64,000 nt of DNA from Pseudomonas serbica (lineage in GTDB: Bacteria; Pseudomonadota; Gammaproteobacteria; Pseudomonadales; Pseudomonadaceae). The stretch lies in contig NZ_JAQIYM010000006.1 of assembly GCF_028823535.1 (NCBI RefSeq), positions 310,001 through 374,000 on the forward strand, given 5' to 3'. Shown here one piece after another: positions 1-9,646 of this stretch (its first letter is position 1; each line of letters begins with the position of its first letter). The position numbers and the translations under genes are program-made. The notes below the pieces were generated by a model. It was not told the DNA's origin. It was given only the letters and a program-made list of their open reading frames with translations, and made no database searches.

Positions 1-796
1 GCAACTTGAGCTCGAACACGCCAAACATCGCCAGGGCAAACAACGCAAAAAACATCGCGAACGGCACCAGCACCCAGGCCGATTGCAGGCGTGCCTGCAG
101 ATTGAGCTGCGCGCCGAACAATCCCATGAGCGCACCCAGCAAAGCGAAACAGGCGGCCATCGGCAGCACATAGGCCAGCGACAGATTGAAACCACGCCAA
201 CCCCCGACCTGGCCACGCAATACTACGCCGGAAAGGATCGGCAGCATGGGCAGTACGCACGGGGTGAAGGTCAGGCCCACGCCAGCAAGGAAAAACAGCG
301 CCAGTTCGCGCCAGCTCCAGGCCTGTGCTGTGGTCGGGCCGTTGCCGTCAATGCTCAGTCGCTCGGTTTCCGGTGGATAGCACAGGCCTTTGTCGGCGCA
401 GCCCTGGTAGGTCACGACCAGCGTGAAGGCACGCTGATCGGTGCGCGGCAGCTCTACATCGAGTACGCCGTGGTAGACCTCGACATCGCCGAAGTACGAA
501 TCGTGCTTCTGTTCGCCCGTGGGCAATTGCGCCGGGCCCAGGCTGACATCGGCCAGGTCTGCGCGGAACTGGAAGCGGTGCCGGTAAAGGTAATAGCCCT
601 CGGTAGCGACGAAGCGCAGTTTGATCGATTGCGGCGTGCTGTCTACCAGGCTCAACTGAAAGGCTTCGCGCACCGGCAGGAAGTCGGCGCTGTTGTTGAT
701 CGAGCCCAGGGTCGAACTGGGGCGACTCTCCAGCAACCCGGCGGCGGAGGCCGGCAGGGCGAGCACTAAAAGCAGCAGGCAAAGCAAACGGCGCAT
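1..796 (-). CDS. dsbD: Thiol:disulfide interchange protein DsbD (N-terminal part, cut by window start)
   Basis: DsbD carries electrons from cytoplasmic thioredoxin across the inner membrane to keep periplasmic disulfide isomerases reduced. About 265 residues are visible, read leftward from ATG 796 and still open at base 1. They begin with a signal peptide (MRRLLCLLLL then ALPASAAG). Next comes the periplasmic alpha domain with the cysteine pair in QGCADKGLCY (C133, C139). The first membrane segment carries the redox cysteine in LTFTPCVLPML (C180), and a second hydrophobic segment follows. The rest of the membrane domain and the thioredoxin-like domain lie outside the window. In P. aeruginosa the homologue (dipZ) is likewise next to ctpL. 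The family call is secure; completeness cannot be judged. Confidence 0.93.
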   Translation of the reverse strand, partial: MRRLLCLLLLVLALPASAAGLLESRPSSTLGSINNSADFLPVREAFQLSLVDSTPQSIKLRFVATEGYYLYRHRFQFRADLADVSLGPAQLPTGEQKHDSYFGDVEVYHGVLDVELPRTDQRAFTLVVTYQGCADKGLCYPPETERLSIDGNGPTTAQAWSWRELALFFLAGVGLTFTPCVLPMLPILSGVVLRGQVGGWRGFNLSLAYVLPMAACFALLGALMGLFGAQLNLQARLQSAWVLVPFAMFFALFALAMFGVFELKL

Positions 797-882
797 GACG
801 ATCTCGCGTATCGGAATTGGGGGGATGATAGCGGACAGTGATGCGGTGTGCAGAACCTGGGATGTGTGGTGATTGAACTGAC

Positions 883-962
883 GCCATCGCGAGCAGGCTC
901 GCTCCCACATTTGATTTGCGCACGACGCAATCCACTGTGGGAGCGAGCCTGCTCGCGATGGC
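883..962. repeat. REPIN, GTGGGAGCGAGCCTGC class
   Basis: Two REP units face each other as a perfect 27-bp inverted repeat (883-909 and 936-962) around a 26-base loop, between the divergent dsbD start and the 3' end of ctpL. This paired-palindrome layout is the REPIN form known in P. fluorescens. It could fold as a long hairpin at the end of ctpL. Confidence 0.9.
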
Positions 963-968
963 GGCCTG

Positions 969-2915
969 TCAGACGCGGAAAGCCTGGACGGCTGTATGCA
1001 ATCTTCCACCCAATACCAACAGATTCTCCCCTTGCTCGCGCCCCTGGCCGATACGCAGCAAGTTATCCCCACCCAATTGATGGATTCGCTCACTGTGATC
1101 GCGGATTTCGCTGACAGCACCGCTCTGCTGGGCGGTAACATCGGCGATACGCACCGCGGTGTCGGAAATGGTCTGGATCGCCCCGACGATTTTATCCAGC
1201 GCCCCATCCGCCGCCTGCGCCTGATTGGCGGTGGCTTCGGCGTGTTCGACCTGGGCGCGCATGCCTTCCACCGATTGGCGCGCCGCGGTCTGCAGGCCGG
1301 CGATCAGGGTCTGGATCTCGGCCGTCGCCCCGGCGGTGCGTTGTGCCAGTGAGCGTACCTCTTCGGCCACTACGGCAAAGCCGCGACCCATTTCCCCGGC
1401 TCGGGCCGCTTCGATGGCAGCGTTCAAGGCCAGCAGGTTGGTCTGGTCGGCGATCGAGCGGATCACCGTCAGCACGCCACCGATGGTCGCGGACTCTTCG
1501 GCCAGGTGCTCGATCATCTGCGCATTGCCCTGCACTTCTCCCACCAGCGCATGCAGGCCGGTGAGGCTCAGGCCAATGACTCTCTGGCCGTGTTCGACCG
1601 CCTGGCCGGCATGGCGACTGGCGTCGGCGGCCTGGCTGGCATCGCCGGCAACTTGCTGGATGGTCGCTTCCAGTTCGCCGAGGGAATCGCGGATCATTGC
1701 CGTGTCGCCGGCCTGATGCTCGGCGCCACTGTGCAGGTCGTTGCTCAGTTCGGCCAGGGTTCGACTGCTGCCGGCAACCTGCTCGGCATTGAGGCGAATG
1801 GTCCCCACCAGATCCACCAGATAGGCGCGCAGACGATTGAGCGAGGCTTCAATGTCATGCAGTTCGCGGTTGGTATTGCCCAACTCAATGTCACGGCTGA
1901 AGTCGCCTTCGGCCCAGGTCGACAGCGCCGGGGAGAGTCTGGTCAGGGTGCGCGCGAGTTTGCGTTGCAGGGTGTCGATCAGCAGGGCGATCAGCAGAAT
2001 CAGACCGATCATCACCCCTTGCATCAACCGCACTTCACTCTGGATCTGCCCGTGCTGGGCGCGTACCACCGGTTCCAGGCCGGCGATAGACTGTTGCACG
2101 GCGGCGATTTTCAGGTGCGTCGCGGCGCTCAGTTCGGCGCGTTTCTGGATTTGCTCGCGAGTGCGGGCCAGTTCCGCCGGGTAGCGGCCGAGCAGGCTGT
2201 TGAGCTCACGCTTGAAACCCACGCCGGCATCTTCGGCCGCGGCTTTCTCGGTGTTCTCCAGGCCCATCATCGCGGCGAAATCATCAGTGTTCGATTCGCT
2301 GCTGGCTGCCACGCCCAACAATGGCAGGGCGTCCAGTTGTTCGGCCTGGCTGCGGATGTTGGTGACTTCGCGCTCGGCATCGGCGGCCAGTTCGCTGCGG
2401 CCGCTGCTGACCAGTTTGTCCCGGGCCAGCGACAGCTTGCCCAGGTGCTGGGAGGCCATCAGAAGGGGCGTCAGGTAGCTCGCATTGCCACTGGCGTACT
2501 GGCTGAGTTGATCAAGGCTGGCGCCCAGCTCTCGTTCGGCTTGCACGAGCAGGGCCTGTGGGTCGCCCGCGAGCTTGCCGGCGGCCAGCAGATCGGTTTT
2601 GCTGAATTCGTCCAGGTTGTTCAGGCTCGGGCGCAAGGTTTCAGCCAGGGCGGGTGGCAACTCGGCGAGTTCCCCGTGCAGGTTGTCGATGGCCTGGCTG
2701 GCGCTGCTCAAGCGCAACGCATCGCCGCTGGCGAGGTAATCCACGATGTTGCGCGCCACTTCATTCTGGAACTGCTGGGACAACCCCAGATAACGCTCCA
2801 TTAACAGGTACGGGCGTTCGAGGGCTTTTTGCGACCACCAGAGTGTGGCGCCCAAGGCTACGCACACGGCAACTAAAAGAAGGGTGTTGAGATTGGTCAG
2901 CAGCTTCAGGCGCAT
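969..2915 (-). CDS. ctpL: Methyl-accepting chemotaxis protein, CtpL-like
   Basis: This is a 648-aa inner-membrane chemoreceptor. One membrane helix lies at about residues 8-28, followed by a long all-helical periplasmic sensing region to about 300. A second membrane helix ([15 protein letters not shown]) lies near 305-320, then a HAMP segment, and then the cytoplasmic coiled-coil with the conserved tip [20 protein letters not shown]. The large helical sensor fits a helical bimodular (HBM) type. Its place between dsbD and a REC-REC-GGDEF cyclase matches P. aeruginosa ctpL (PA4844), which is linked to phosphate chemotaxis; the ligand here is an inference from that synteny. The gene ends next to a REPIN. 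It reads in the same direction as gcbA upstream, 52 bases away, so co-transcription is possible. Confidence 0.85.
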   Translation of the reverse strand: MRLKLLTNLNTLLLVAVCVALGATLWWSQKALERPYLLMERYLGLSQQFQNEVARNIVDYLASGDALRLSSASQAIDNLHGELAELPPALAETLRPSLNNLDEFSKTDLLAAGKLAGDPQALLVQAERELGASLDQLSQYASGNASYLTPLLMASQHLGKLSLARDKLVSSGRSELAADAEREVTNIRSQAEQLDALPLLGVAASSESNTDDFAAMMGLENTEKAAAEDAGVGFKRELNSLLGRYPAELARTREQIQKRAELSAATHLKIAAVQQSIAGLEPVVRAQHGQIQSEVRLMQGVMIGLILLIALLIDTLQRKLARTLTRLSPALSTWAEGDFSRDIELGNTNRELHDIEASLNRLRAYLVDLVGTIRLNAEQVAGSSRTLAELSNDLHSGAEHQAGDTAMIRDSLGELEATIQQVAGDASQAADASRHAGQAVEHGQRVIGLSLTGLHALVGEVQGNAQMIEHLAEESATIGGVLTVIRSIADQTNLLALNAAIEAARAGEMGRGFAVVAEEVRSLAQRTAGATAEIQTLIAGLQTAARQSVEGMRAQVEHAEATANQAQAADGALDKIVGAIQTISDTAVRIADVTAQQSGAVSEIRDHSERIHQLGGDNLLRIGQGREQGENLLVLGGRLHTAVQAFRV

Positions 2916-2967
2916 CAGGGACTACCAACGGCAGAAATGGTAAGTGCCTGAAGTTATTGCGTTTGTG

Positions 2968-4638
2968 TTACAGGGTTATGACCGTATCGGTCTCTTCCGA
3001 TGAAATAGTGGCATTTTGCCTTGGCGCCCTGGCGGCTTGTACACGGTTGCGTCCCGCGCCTTTGGCACGGTACAGCGCCTCGTCCGCCTGGCTGGCCATC
3101 AGCAGGCTGTCGGAGTGTTCGCTCAGGTCCACCACCCCGGCGCTGAACGTGCACCATAGATCCTGGGGTTGAGCGGGGTAGTGAATCTCGGCAAAGCGCT
3201 GACGGATTTCGTCGAGTACCTTGACGGCCGATTCGAGGTCGGTGTCGGGCATGACGATGGCGAACTCTTCGCCACCGTAGCGGCCGATAAAATCGGTCTT
3301 GCGCAAGCGTTGCTTGAGAAACAGCGCCAGGCTCTTGATCACCCGGTCGCCCATGGGGTGACCGTGGCTATCATTGACGCGCTTGAAGTGGTCGATGTCG
3401 AGCATCGCAAAACTCAGCGGCTTGCCCTCGCGGCGCGCGCGAAAGCTGCAGTCTTCGAGCAATTGCAGGATGTGCGTGTGGTTGTACAGGCCAGTGAGGC
3501 TGTCGCGCACCATCCGCGCCTTGAGGTTGCGTGCTCGCGCCGCACGGTTGCGCACGGTGGTGATCAGGTGCCGGGGCTTGATGGGTTTGGTCAGGAAGTC
3601 GTCGCCGCCCTCGCTCATGGCGTCGAGTTGCTTGTCGAGGTCGTCCTCGGCCGACAGGTAGATGATCGGCACGCTGACATAGCGGTCGTTATGGCGGATC
3701 ACCTTGGCCAGTTCCGTGCCGGTGCAGGCCGGCATGTACATGTCGAGGATGATCAGGTCCGGTTGAAAGTCCGCCAGTTCGGCCATGGCCTGGATCGGCT
3801 CGATCAGGGTCCGGGTGATGATCCCCGCGCTGTTGAGCAGGCGCTCGGTGTGCAGGGCTTGGGCGCGCGAGTCGTCGATGATCAGCACTTTATAGGGCTC
3901 GTACTGGGCAACGCAGGTCAGGACCTCGATTTTTTCCAGCAGGCTCGACGCTTCCAGGGTGCCGGTGAGGAACTCCTGGCCGCCGGCGCGCACGGCGGCG
4001 AGGCGGGTCGGGGTGTCGGTTTCATGCAGGCTGAAAAATAGCAGCGGCAAACGCTGATCGAGACCTTCCTGGGCTTCGGCCGCCAGTTTCAGGCCGACGC
4101 CTTGGCCACTGAAGTCGACGTCCATGACGATTGCTGCGGGCAGGCGCTCGACCATCGAAGAGCGGAAGGCCGACACGCTCTCCAGGGACTGGGCGCTGAG
4201 CCCGAAAAACTCCAGCTGCTTGGCCAGTCGCTCGGCCCGGTCATGATCCTGCAGCATCACGTAGATGGGTTTGCGCAAGGGCGGCAGGAATGTCTGGTCG
4301 AGCTGATCGCCTTGGCGCAGGCCAGTGCGGGACAGGCGTTGCATCAACCGGTTGAGGTCGTTGATCAGGCCGCTGCTCAGGCGTCCGCGATTGGCGTCGA
4401 CAGCCTCCAGGGACTGGCCGATCTGACGCGCCAGCTGGCTGTGTTCCGGTTGTTCGAAGCGTTCGGCGAAACGCAGCAAGCGCAGGTTGGCCTCACTCAG
4501 TTCCGCCAGTTCTCGGGTCGACCATTCACTGCGCTGCAGGCGCTGCCAGATCTCAAGAACCTGACGTGCTTGATGAATTACCCGCTGGGCAAAATGGAGC
4601 TTGAGGCGCTCGCGGCTGGGCTCTTCGGGCTCGGTCAT
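2968..4638 (-). CDS. gcbA: Diguanylate cyclase with two receiver domains, GcbA-like
   Basis: The 556-aa protein makes c-di-GMP, promoting surface attachment. An N-terminal helical region (about 1-115) is followed by a first receiver-like domain with MDVDFSG near residue 175. A second receiver (about 250-370) has LIIDDS, the acceptor aspartate in LIILDMYMP and the lysine in TKPIKP. The C-terminal GGDEF domain (about 380-540) has an active GGEEF and an intact inhibitory RxxD site (RKTD) five residues before it, so product inhibition is expected. There is no membrane segment, so it is cytosolic. The architecture and position next to ctpL match P. fluorescens GcbA and P. aeruginosa PA4843. The likely start is ATG at 4638. 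Confidence 0.9.
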   Translation of the reverse strand: MTEPEEPSRERLKLHFAQRVIHQARQVLEIWQRLQRSEWSTRELAELSEANLRLLRFAERFEQPEHSQLARQIGQSLEAVDANRGRLSSGLINDLNRLMQRLSRTGLRQGDQLDQTFLPPLRKPIYVMLQDHDRAERLAKQLEFFGLSAQSLESVSAFRSSMVERLPAAIVMDVDFSGQGVGLKLAAEAQEGLDQRLPLLFFSLHETDTPTRLAAVRAGGQEFLTGTLEASSLLEKIEVLTCVAQYEPYKVLIIDDSRAQALHTERLLNSAGIITRTLIEPIQAMAELADFQPDLIILDMYMPACTGTELAKVIRHNDRYVSVPIIYLSAEDDLDKQLDAMSEGGDDFLTKPIKPRHLITTVRNRAARARNLKARMVRDSLTGLYNHTHILQLLEDCSFRARREGKPLSFAMLDIDHFKRVNDSHGHPMGDRVIKSLALFLKQRLRKTDFIGRYGGEEFAIVMPDTDLESAVKVLDEIRQRFAEIHYPAQPQDLWCTFSAGVVDLSEHSDSLLMASQADEALYRAKGAGRNRVQAARAPRQNATISSEETDTVITL

Positions 4639-5049
4639 ATCCTGACTACTGGTTAGGGGGCAAGCTGAGGTCGACTGGTGGCTCTATGCTAGCATCTCTT
4701 TTCCGTTACATGACTCTTGTACGTTAATAATCTTTGGCATCACTCTGTCCGGCTTCTGACCGGGCGGTCGCCAATTGCCTGTCAATTCCTGCGAGAGTCC
4801 CGCCAGCCGTGGCATCGGCCCGTTTCGAGTGGAGTCCCGATGTCGTTGGCGTCAGGTACGCAGGGTTGCCGCGCCTGGTTGTCCATGGCCACAAAGCGGG
4901 CGCCTTTTCGGCCTTGTCGGGCTAGGGGATTCCCTTAGAAGCCATTGAATAAATTTCGCTGTAGAGCCCACGGCGGGTGCCGGGCAAAGGCACGTTGTTG
5001 TATGGTTGTGGTCGAATCGATGAACTCAAGTAATTGAAAGGATATCGCC
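4639..5049. other. Divergent intergenic region, gcbA / DUF2333 gene
   Basis: This 411-base gap separates two divergently read genes and must carry both promoters. No RNA gene, repeat or convincing small coding region was recognised. Short reading frames here have no plausible ribosome site or protein character. A good Shine-Dalgarno match (GAAAGGATA, 5036-5044) sits just before the DUF2333 start at 5050. Confidence 0.5.
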
Positions 5050-6117
5050 ATGCTGGACTGGAAGAACCGCGCCGGTAGCGCGCCTGAACGTGCCGCTGAA
5101 CCGAAGTCGGCTACCCGCAGTTATCTGGGCGGCCTGTTTTTCAGCCGGGCGCTGGCCACACTGATTGGCCTCTACCTGCTGGTGACGATTGCTCTGGGTT
5201 GGTACTGGAGCGCGGAACCTGACCTGTTTCCGGTGCAGCAGAATGCGCAGTTGGCCGCCGAACGGGACGGCAAGCAGATGGTGGTCGGCTATACCACGGT
5301 GGAAACCCTCAAGAGCGTCGCCGGTACCCTGCTGAACAAGCCCGGCGGCTACATCTCCAACGACCGCCTGCCGCCGGGCCTTTGGATGGACAACATGCCG
5401 AGCTGGGAGTACGGCGTGCTGGTGCAGGTGCGCGACCTGAGCCGTGCGCTGCGTAAAGACTTCGCCCGTTCGCAGTCGCAGTCCACCGAAGACGCCGACC
5501 TGGCCAAGGCCGAGCCGCGTTTCAACTTCGACAATAAAAGCTGGGTGCTGCCTTCCAGTGAGTCCGAGTTCCAGGAAGGCATCAACTCCCTGACCCGCTA
5601 CCAGACTCGGCTGTCCGATCCGAACCAGAAGAGCGCGCTGTTCTATGCCCGTGCCGACAACCTGAACAATTGGTTGGGCGATGTCGGTACCCGTCTGGGT
5701 TCGCTGTCGCAACGCCTGTCGGCCAGCGTTGGCCGGGTCAAGCTCAACACCGCGCTGAAAACCGAAGTCGTCGCGCCAGGGCAGGTGCCGCAGGTCGACG
5801 AAGAAATCGTCGAAACCCCATGGCTGCAGATCGACAACGTGTTCTACGAAGCTCGTGGCCAGGCCTGGGCCTTGTCCCACCTGCTGCGCGCCATCGAAGT
5901 GGACTTCGCCGATGTGCTGGCCAAGAAGAACGCCACGGTCAGCGTGCGCCAGATCATTCGTGAACTGGAAGCGTCGCAGGAAGCGGTCTGGAGCCCGATG
6001 ATCCTCAATGGCAGCGGCTTCGGCGTGCTGGCCAACCACTCGCTGGTGATGGCCAACTACATTTCCCGGGCCAACGCCGCCGTGATCGATTTGCGTCAAC
6101 TGCTGAATCAGGGCTGA
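5050..6117 (+). CDS. DUF2333 family membrane-anchored protein
   Basis: This 355-aa protein matches the conserved Pseudomonas DUF2333 family (PA4842 in the same context). A single membrane helix near residues 35-55 (LATLIGLYLLVTIALGW) follows a basic cytoplasmic N-terminus of about 35 residues, leaving a roughly 300-aa periplasmic domain rich in helices. No catalytic motif is evident and its function is unknown. The stop codon is only three bases from the next ATG, so it is almost certainly translated together with the nudix hydrolase gene. The start at 5050 is supported by the GAAAGGATA ribosome site. Confidence 0.85.
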   Translation: MLDWKNRAGSAPERAAEPKSATRSYLGGLFFSRALATLIGLYLLVTIALGWYWSAEPDLFPVQQNAQLAAERDGKQMVVGYTTVETLKSVAGTLLNKPGGYISNDRLPPGLWMDNMPSWEYGVLVQVRDLSRALRKDFARSQSQSTEDADLAKAEPRFNFDNKSWVLPSSESEFQEGINSLTRYQTRLSDPNQKSALFYARADNLNNWLGDVGTRLGSLSQRLSASVGRVKLNTALKTEVVAPGQVPQVDEEIVETPWLQIDNVFYEARGQAWALSHLLRAIEVDFADVLAKKNATVSVRQIIRELEASQEAVWSPMILNGSGFGVLANHSLVMANYISRANAAVIDLRQLLNQG

Positions 6118-6120
6118 GCC

Positions 6121-6690
6121 ATGGCCGATAGCCCCATCGATAGCCTGCGCGAAGCCGCCCATCGGGCGGCCTCGGATGCCGAGCAGATCGCTTGGGTCGA
6201 CGAGCAGGACAACCTGCTCGGCGCCCTGGTCCGTTCCGACCTGCGCGAGCGCGGGCTGATCGGGCGCGGCACCTACATCATGTTGTTCAACTCCGCCGGT
6301 GAGCTGTGCGTCCACCGGCGCACCCTGAGCAAGGCAATCTATCCGGGCTATTGGGACGTGGCGGCGGGTGGCATGGTGCTGGCCAGCGAAACCTATGCCG
6401 AGTCGGCGGCCCGGGAGCTTGAAGAGGAACTGGGTGTGAGCGGGGTGGAGTTGTCCGTTCATGACCACTTTTTCTTCGAGGACACCGGCAATCGCCTCTG
6501 GTGTTCGGCGTTTTCGGCAGTGTGGGATGGTCCGCTGGTGCTGCAACCGGAAGAGGTGCTGGAAGCGCGCTTCATGCCCATCGAAGAAGTGCTGCGCGAT
6601 ATCGAGCAAAAGCCTTACTGCCCGGACTCTTTGGCCGCCTTGAAGCGCTATCTGCGTGCCCGCGGCGAAGACGTCGCAAAAGAGGCATAA
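6121..6690 (+). CDS. Nudix hydrolase
   Basis: A 189-aa cytosolic nudix enzyme. The nudix box is complete: G84, E90, R98-E99, E102-E103 and G105 fit the GX5EX7REUXEEXGU pattern exactly, so Mg2+-dependent pyrophosphate hydrolysis is expected. The N-terminal section (EQIAWVDEQDNLLG) and WDVAAGGM near residues 78-85 resemble the subfamily of IPP isomerase-like nudix proteins (YfcD type). The substrate cannot be told from sequence. It starts three bases after the DUF2333 gene and is followed by a short palindrome at 6775-6800 that may end the transcript. Confidence 0.9.
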   Translation: MADSPIDSLREAAHRAASDAEQIAWVDEQDNLLGALVRSDLRERGLIGRGTYIMLFNSAGELCVHRRTLSKAIYPGYWDVAAGGMVLASETYAESAARELEEELGVSGVELSVHDHFFFEDTGNRLWCSAFSAVWDGPLVLQPEEVLEARFMPIEEVLRDIEQKPYCPDSLAALKRYLRARGEDVAKEA

Positions 6691-6774
6691 ATTGGCGCCG
6701 ATTGGCTCTTAGCAATCGGCGTTTTTGCCGTTACACTGCGCGACCTTTTCAAACTGAACCGGTATTGCTCTTTT

Positions 6775-6800
6775 GTAGGAGCGAGCTTGCTCGCTCCTAC
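6775..6800. repeat. Compact perfect palindrome (REP-related hairpin)
   Basis: A 12-bp perfect stem (GTAGGAGCGAGC and its complement) with a two-base loop, made of the same core as the larger REPs in this window. It lies between the nudix gene and yciH. It lacks a T-run, so a terminator role is only possible. Confidence 0.85.
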
Positions 6801-6910
6801 ACAGGTTGTACCGTTTCAGTAGCGCTGCCCCTGCCTGAGTGGGGCTTCGCGGTCGATGGCACCTGCCCAGGTTGCCGCGACCAGTCTTTGTCCTCCCAAG
6901 AGGATTGCCG

Positions 6911-7282
6911 GTGGCCAAAAAAGCCGCATCCTTCGCCGCCCTTGGTGGCCTGGTATTTTCCACCGACGCAGGTCGTCATTGCCCGGAATGCAGTAAACCG
7001 GTGGACGCCTGCATCTGCAAACAGACCGTTATCCCGGCCGGCGACGGCATCGCTCGCGTGCGTCGCGAAAGCAAGGGCCGTGGCGGCAAGACGGTGACCA
7101 CCATCACCGGCGTGCCCTTGGCTGAAGACGCGCTCAAGGAACTGGCCACGACGCTGAAAAAGCGCTGTGGCACCGGTGGAGCGTTGAAAGACGGGATCAT
7201 TGAAATCCAGGGCGATCATGTCGAGCTACTCTTGGCTGAACTGATCAAGCACGGTTTCAAGGCGAAGAAGTCCGGCGGCTAG
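6911..7282 (+). CDS. yciH: SUI1/eIF1-like translation factor YciH
   Basis: A 123-aa SUI1-family protein, the bacterial relative of eukaryotic initiation factor eIF1. An N-terminal section carries a possible metal site (CPECSKPVDACIC, four cysteines). The SUI1 fold follows, with TTITGVP and the LKKRCGTGGA loop near residues 80-90 that in eIF1 contacts the ribosomal P site. I place the start at GTG 6911, giving VAKKAASFAALGG, because AAGAGGA (6899-6905) is well spaced before it. A longer frame from 6839 would add a low-complexity leader that does not look like protein. Its cellular role is poorly defined. Confidence 0.88.
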   Translation: MAKKAASFAALGGLVFSTDAGRHCPECSKPVDACICKQTVIPAGDGIARVRRESKGRGGKTVTTITGVPLAEDALKELATTLKKRCGTGGALKDGIIEIQGDHVELLLAELIKHGFKAKKSGG

Positions 7283-7286
7283 CAGC

Positions 7287-7364
7287 CTCTGTGAAAACCA
7301 CCCGCGGCTTGATCCAGACCTGCCTGACAGCAGACCTGGCGTCGTCTCCATGGTTTTCACAGAG
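7287..7364. repeat. 14-bp perfect inverted repeat with 50-base interior
   Basis: CTCTGTGAAAACCA at 7287-7300 is repeated in inverse orientation at 7351-7364. It lies after yciH and upstream of speA. It is not related to the REP cores in this window. It may be a terminator-like stem, a leader structure, or the ends of a very small non-autonomous element. Confidence 0.75.
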
Positions 7365-7501
7365 CCTGTTCATGACCGGTTTCTAAACTCACTGCGGTCA
7401 GCGAGGTCTATCCCTTCGTTGACGAACCGTCATTTTCATTCTTTAGACTGCGCCGGCCTGAATCCAGGCGACGCACTATGACTTCTTTATAGGGGACTTC
7501 A

Positions 7502-9415
7502 ATGTCCGTACGACGCACACGCAAAGACGATGGCAGCCAATGGACAGTTGCGGACAGCCGCAGTGTTTACGGGATTCGCCATTGGGGGGCCGGGTATTTC
7601 GCGATCAATGACGCCGGTCGCGTCGAAGTTCGTCCCAACGGTCCGAGCAGCTCACCCATCGATCTGTTCGAGCAAGTCGACCAGTTGCGCAAGAGCGGCC
7701 TGTCCTTGCCATTGCTGGTACGTTTCCCGGACATCCTGCAAGACCGCGTGCGTCAGCTGACCGGTGCGTTCGACGCCAACATCGAGCGTCTGGAATACCA
7801 GAGCAAGTACACCGCGCTGTACCCGATCAAGGTGAACCAGCAAGAAGCGGTGATCGAGAACATCATCGCCACCCAGAACGTCTCCATTGGCCTGGAAGCC
7901 GGCTCCAAGCCCGAGCTGCTGGCGGTGCTGGCGCTGGCGCCCAAAGGCGGCACCATTGTCTGCAACGGCTACAAGGACCGCGAGTTCATTCGTTTGGCAT
8001 TGATGGGCCAGAAGCTTGGCCACAACGTGTTCATCGTGATCGAGAAAGAGTCCGAAGTTGGCCTGGTGATCGAAGAAGCCGCCTCGCTCAAGGTCAAGCC
8101 ACAGGTCGGCCTGCGGGTGCGCCTGTCGTCCCTGGCTTCGTCCAAGTGGGCGGACACCGGTGGTGAGAAATCCAAGTTCGGCCTGTCGGCGGCACAACTG
8201 CTGTCGGTGGTCGAGCGCTTCCGCGCGGCCGGCCTGGACCAGGGCATTCGCCTGTTGCACTTCCACATGGGTTCGCAGATCGCCAACCTCGCCGACTACC
8301 AGCATGGCTTCAAGGAAGCGATCCGTTACTACGGCGAGTTGCGCAACCTCGGCCTGCCGGTCGATCACATCGACGTCGGTGGTGGCCTGGGCGTGGACTA
8401 CGACGGTACGCACTCGCGTAACGCCAGCTCGATCAACTACGACATGGACGACTACGCCGGTGTCGTGGTCGGGATGCTCAAGGAGTTCTGCGACGCGCAG
8501 AGCCTGCCGCACCCGAACATCTTCTCCGAAAGCGGCCGCTCCCTGACCGCTCACCACGCCATGCTGGTGATCCAGGTAACCGACGTCGAGAAACACAACG
8601 ACGACGTGCCACAGATCGAGAACAAGGAAGCGCTGCCGGAAACCGTGCAGTGGCTGGTGGACCTGCTTGGCCCGACCGACATCGAGATGGTCACCGAAAC
8701 CTACTGGCGCGCCACGCACTACATGAGCGACGTGGCCGCCCAGTACGCCGATGGCAAACTGACCCTGGCTGAAAAAGCCCTGGCCGAGCAATGCTACTTC
8801 GCTGTATGCCGTCGCCTGCACAACTCGTTGAAGGCGCGTCAGCGTTCCCACCGCCAGGTGCTGGACGAACTCAACGACAAGCTGGCCGACAAGTACATCT
8901 GCAACTTCTCGGTGTTCCAGAGCCTGCCGGACACCTGGGCCATCGACCAGGTACTGCCGATCATCCCGCTGCACCGCCTGGACGAAGAGCCTCTGCGCCG
9001 CGCGGTGCTGCAGGACCTGACCTGCGACTCCGACGGCAAGATCAACCAGTACGTCGACGAGCAGAGCATCGAGACCAGCCTGCCGGTGCACGCCTTGAAC
9101 GAGGGCGAGGACTACCTGCTGGGCGTGTTCCTGGTCGGTGCCTACCAGGAAATTCTCGGCGACATGCACAACCTGTTCGGTGACACCGACTCGGTGAACA
9201 TCTACCAGAATGCCGACGGCAGCATTTATCACGCCGGTATCGAGACCCACGACACCATCGAAGACATGCTGCGCTATGTGCACTTGTCGCCGGAAGAACT
9301 GATGACCCACTACCGCGACAAGTGCGCCAGTGCCCGCATCAGTGCCAGCGAGCGCACCCAGTTCCTCGATGCCCTGCGCCTGGGCCTGACCCGTTCGTCT
9401 TACCTGTCTTCCTGA
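7502..9415 (+). CDS. speA: Biosynthetic arginine decarboxylase
   Basis: SpeA converts L-arginine to agmatine, the first step of the agmatine route to putrescine. The 637-aa length is typical. The N-terminus has [14 protein letters not shown]. The pyridoxal-phosphate lysine is in [10 protein letters not shown] (K110). The glycine-rich phosphate loop [12 protein letters not shown] and the later [12 protein letters not shown] motif are intact. The C-terminal region holds the usual [20 protein letters not shown] stretch with acidic substrate and metal ligands. The start at 7502 has a good ribosome site (AGGGGAC). An imperfect dyad follows the stop codon. The cytosolic, homo-oligomeric nature is known for the family. 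Confidence 0.97.
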   Translation: MSVRRTRKDDGSQWTVADSRSVYGIRHWGAGYFAINDAGRVEVRPNGPSSSPIDLFEQVDQLRKSGLSLPLLVRFPDILQDRVRQLTGAFDANIERLEYQSKYTALYPIKVNQQEAVIENIIATQNVSIGLEAGSKPELLAVLALAPKGGTIVCNGYKDREFIRLALMGQKLGHNVFIVIEKESEVGLVIEEAASLKVKPQVGLRVRLSSLASSKWADTGGEKSKFGLSAAQLLSVVERFRAAGLDQGIRLLHFHMGSQIANLADYQHGFKEAIRYYGELRNLGLPVDHIDVGGGLGVDYDGTHSRNASSINYDMDDYAGVVVGMLKEFCDAQSLPHPNIFSESGRSLTAHHAMLVIQVTDVEKHNDDVPQIENKEALPETVQWLVDLLGPTDIEMVTETYWRATHYMSDVAAQYADGKLTLAEKALAEQCYFAVCRRLHNSLKARQRSHRQVLDELNDKLADKYICNFSVFQSLPDTWAIDQVLPIIPLHRLDEEPLRRAVLQDLTCDSDGKINQYVDEQSIETSLPVHALNEGEDYLLGVFLVGAYQEILGDMHNLFGDTDSVNIYQNADGSIYHAGIETHDTIEDMLRYVHLSPEELMTHYRDKCASARISASERTQFLDALRLGLTRSSYLSS

Positions 9416-9430
9416 GGTAAGCACTGCTCT

Positions 9431-9484
9431 CATCAGGTTGTCTGAAAATTTACCGTTTGCGTCGGAAATTTCAGATGACCTGGT
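9431..9484. repeat. Imperfect 20-bp dyad after speA
   Basis: The arms at 9431-9451 and 9465-9484 pair with few mismatches; the core TCTGAAA-ATTT matches inverted AAATTTCAGA. The AT-rich context after the speA stop suggests a transcript-end structure, though an operator for the downstream vgrG gene is possible. The remainder of 9485-9646 is AT-richer than the surroundings and shows no gene. Confidence 0.55.
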
Positions 9485-9646
9485 GCGACACTTCTCTTTT
9501 TTTCAGCGAAATGGACCGCTTCTCGGCTATCCAAGTTATTTCGTCCTCTTTTCGCGTAGGCCTTTTCCTAAGTTGTATTTCGCCTCTCTACTCGGCCATG
9601 TCTCTCGGCGAGAATCCCCGGCTGTCCCTCCTGTAGAGAAACGCCC

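Noticed and set aside
5026-6609. A 527-codon minus-strand open frame across the DUF2333 and nudix genes
   Set aside because: It is antisense to two well-supported genes, has no ribosome site, and its composition (many His, Gln, Gly) is that of a frame shadow in GC-rich DNA.
7287-7364. Insertion sequence ends
   Set aside because: No transposase frame lies between or near the arms and no target duplication is evident, so it is listed only as an inverted repeat.
7652-9433. A 593-codon minus-strand frame opposite speA
   Set aside because: It is antisense to a complete, motif-rich SpeA and has shadow composition.
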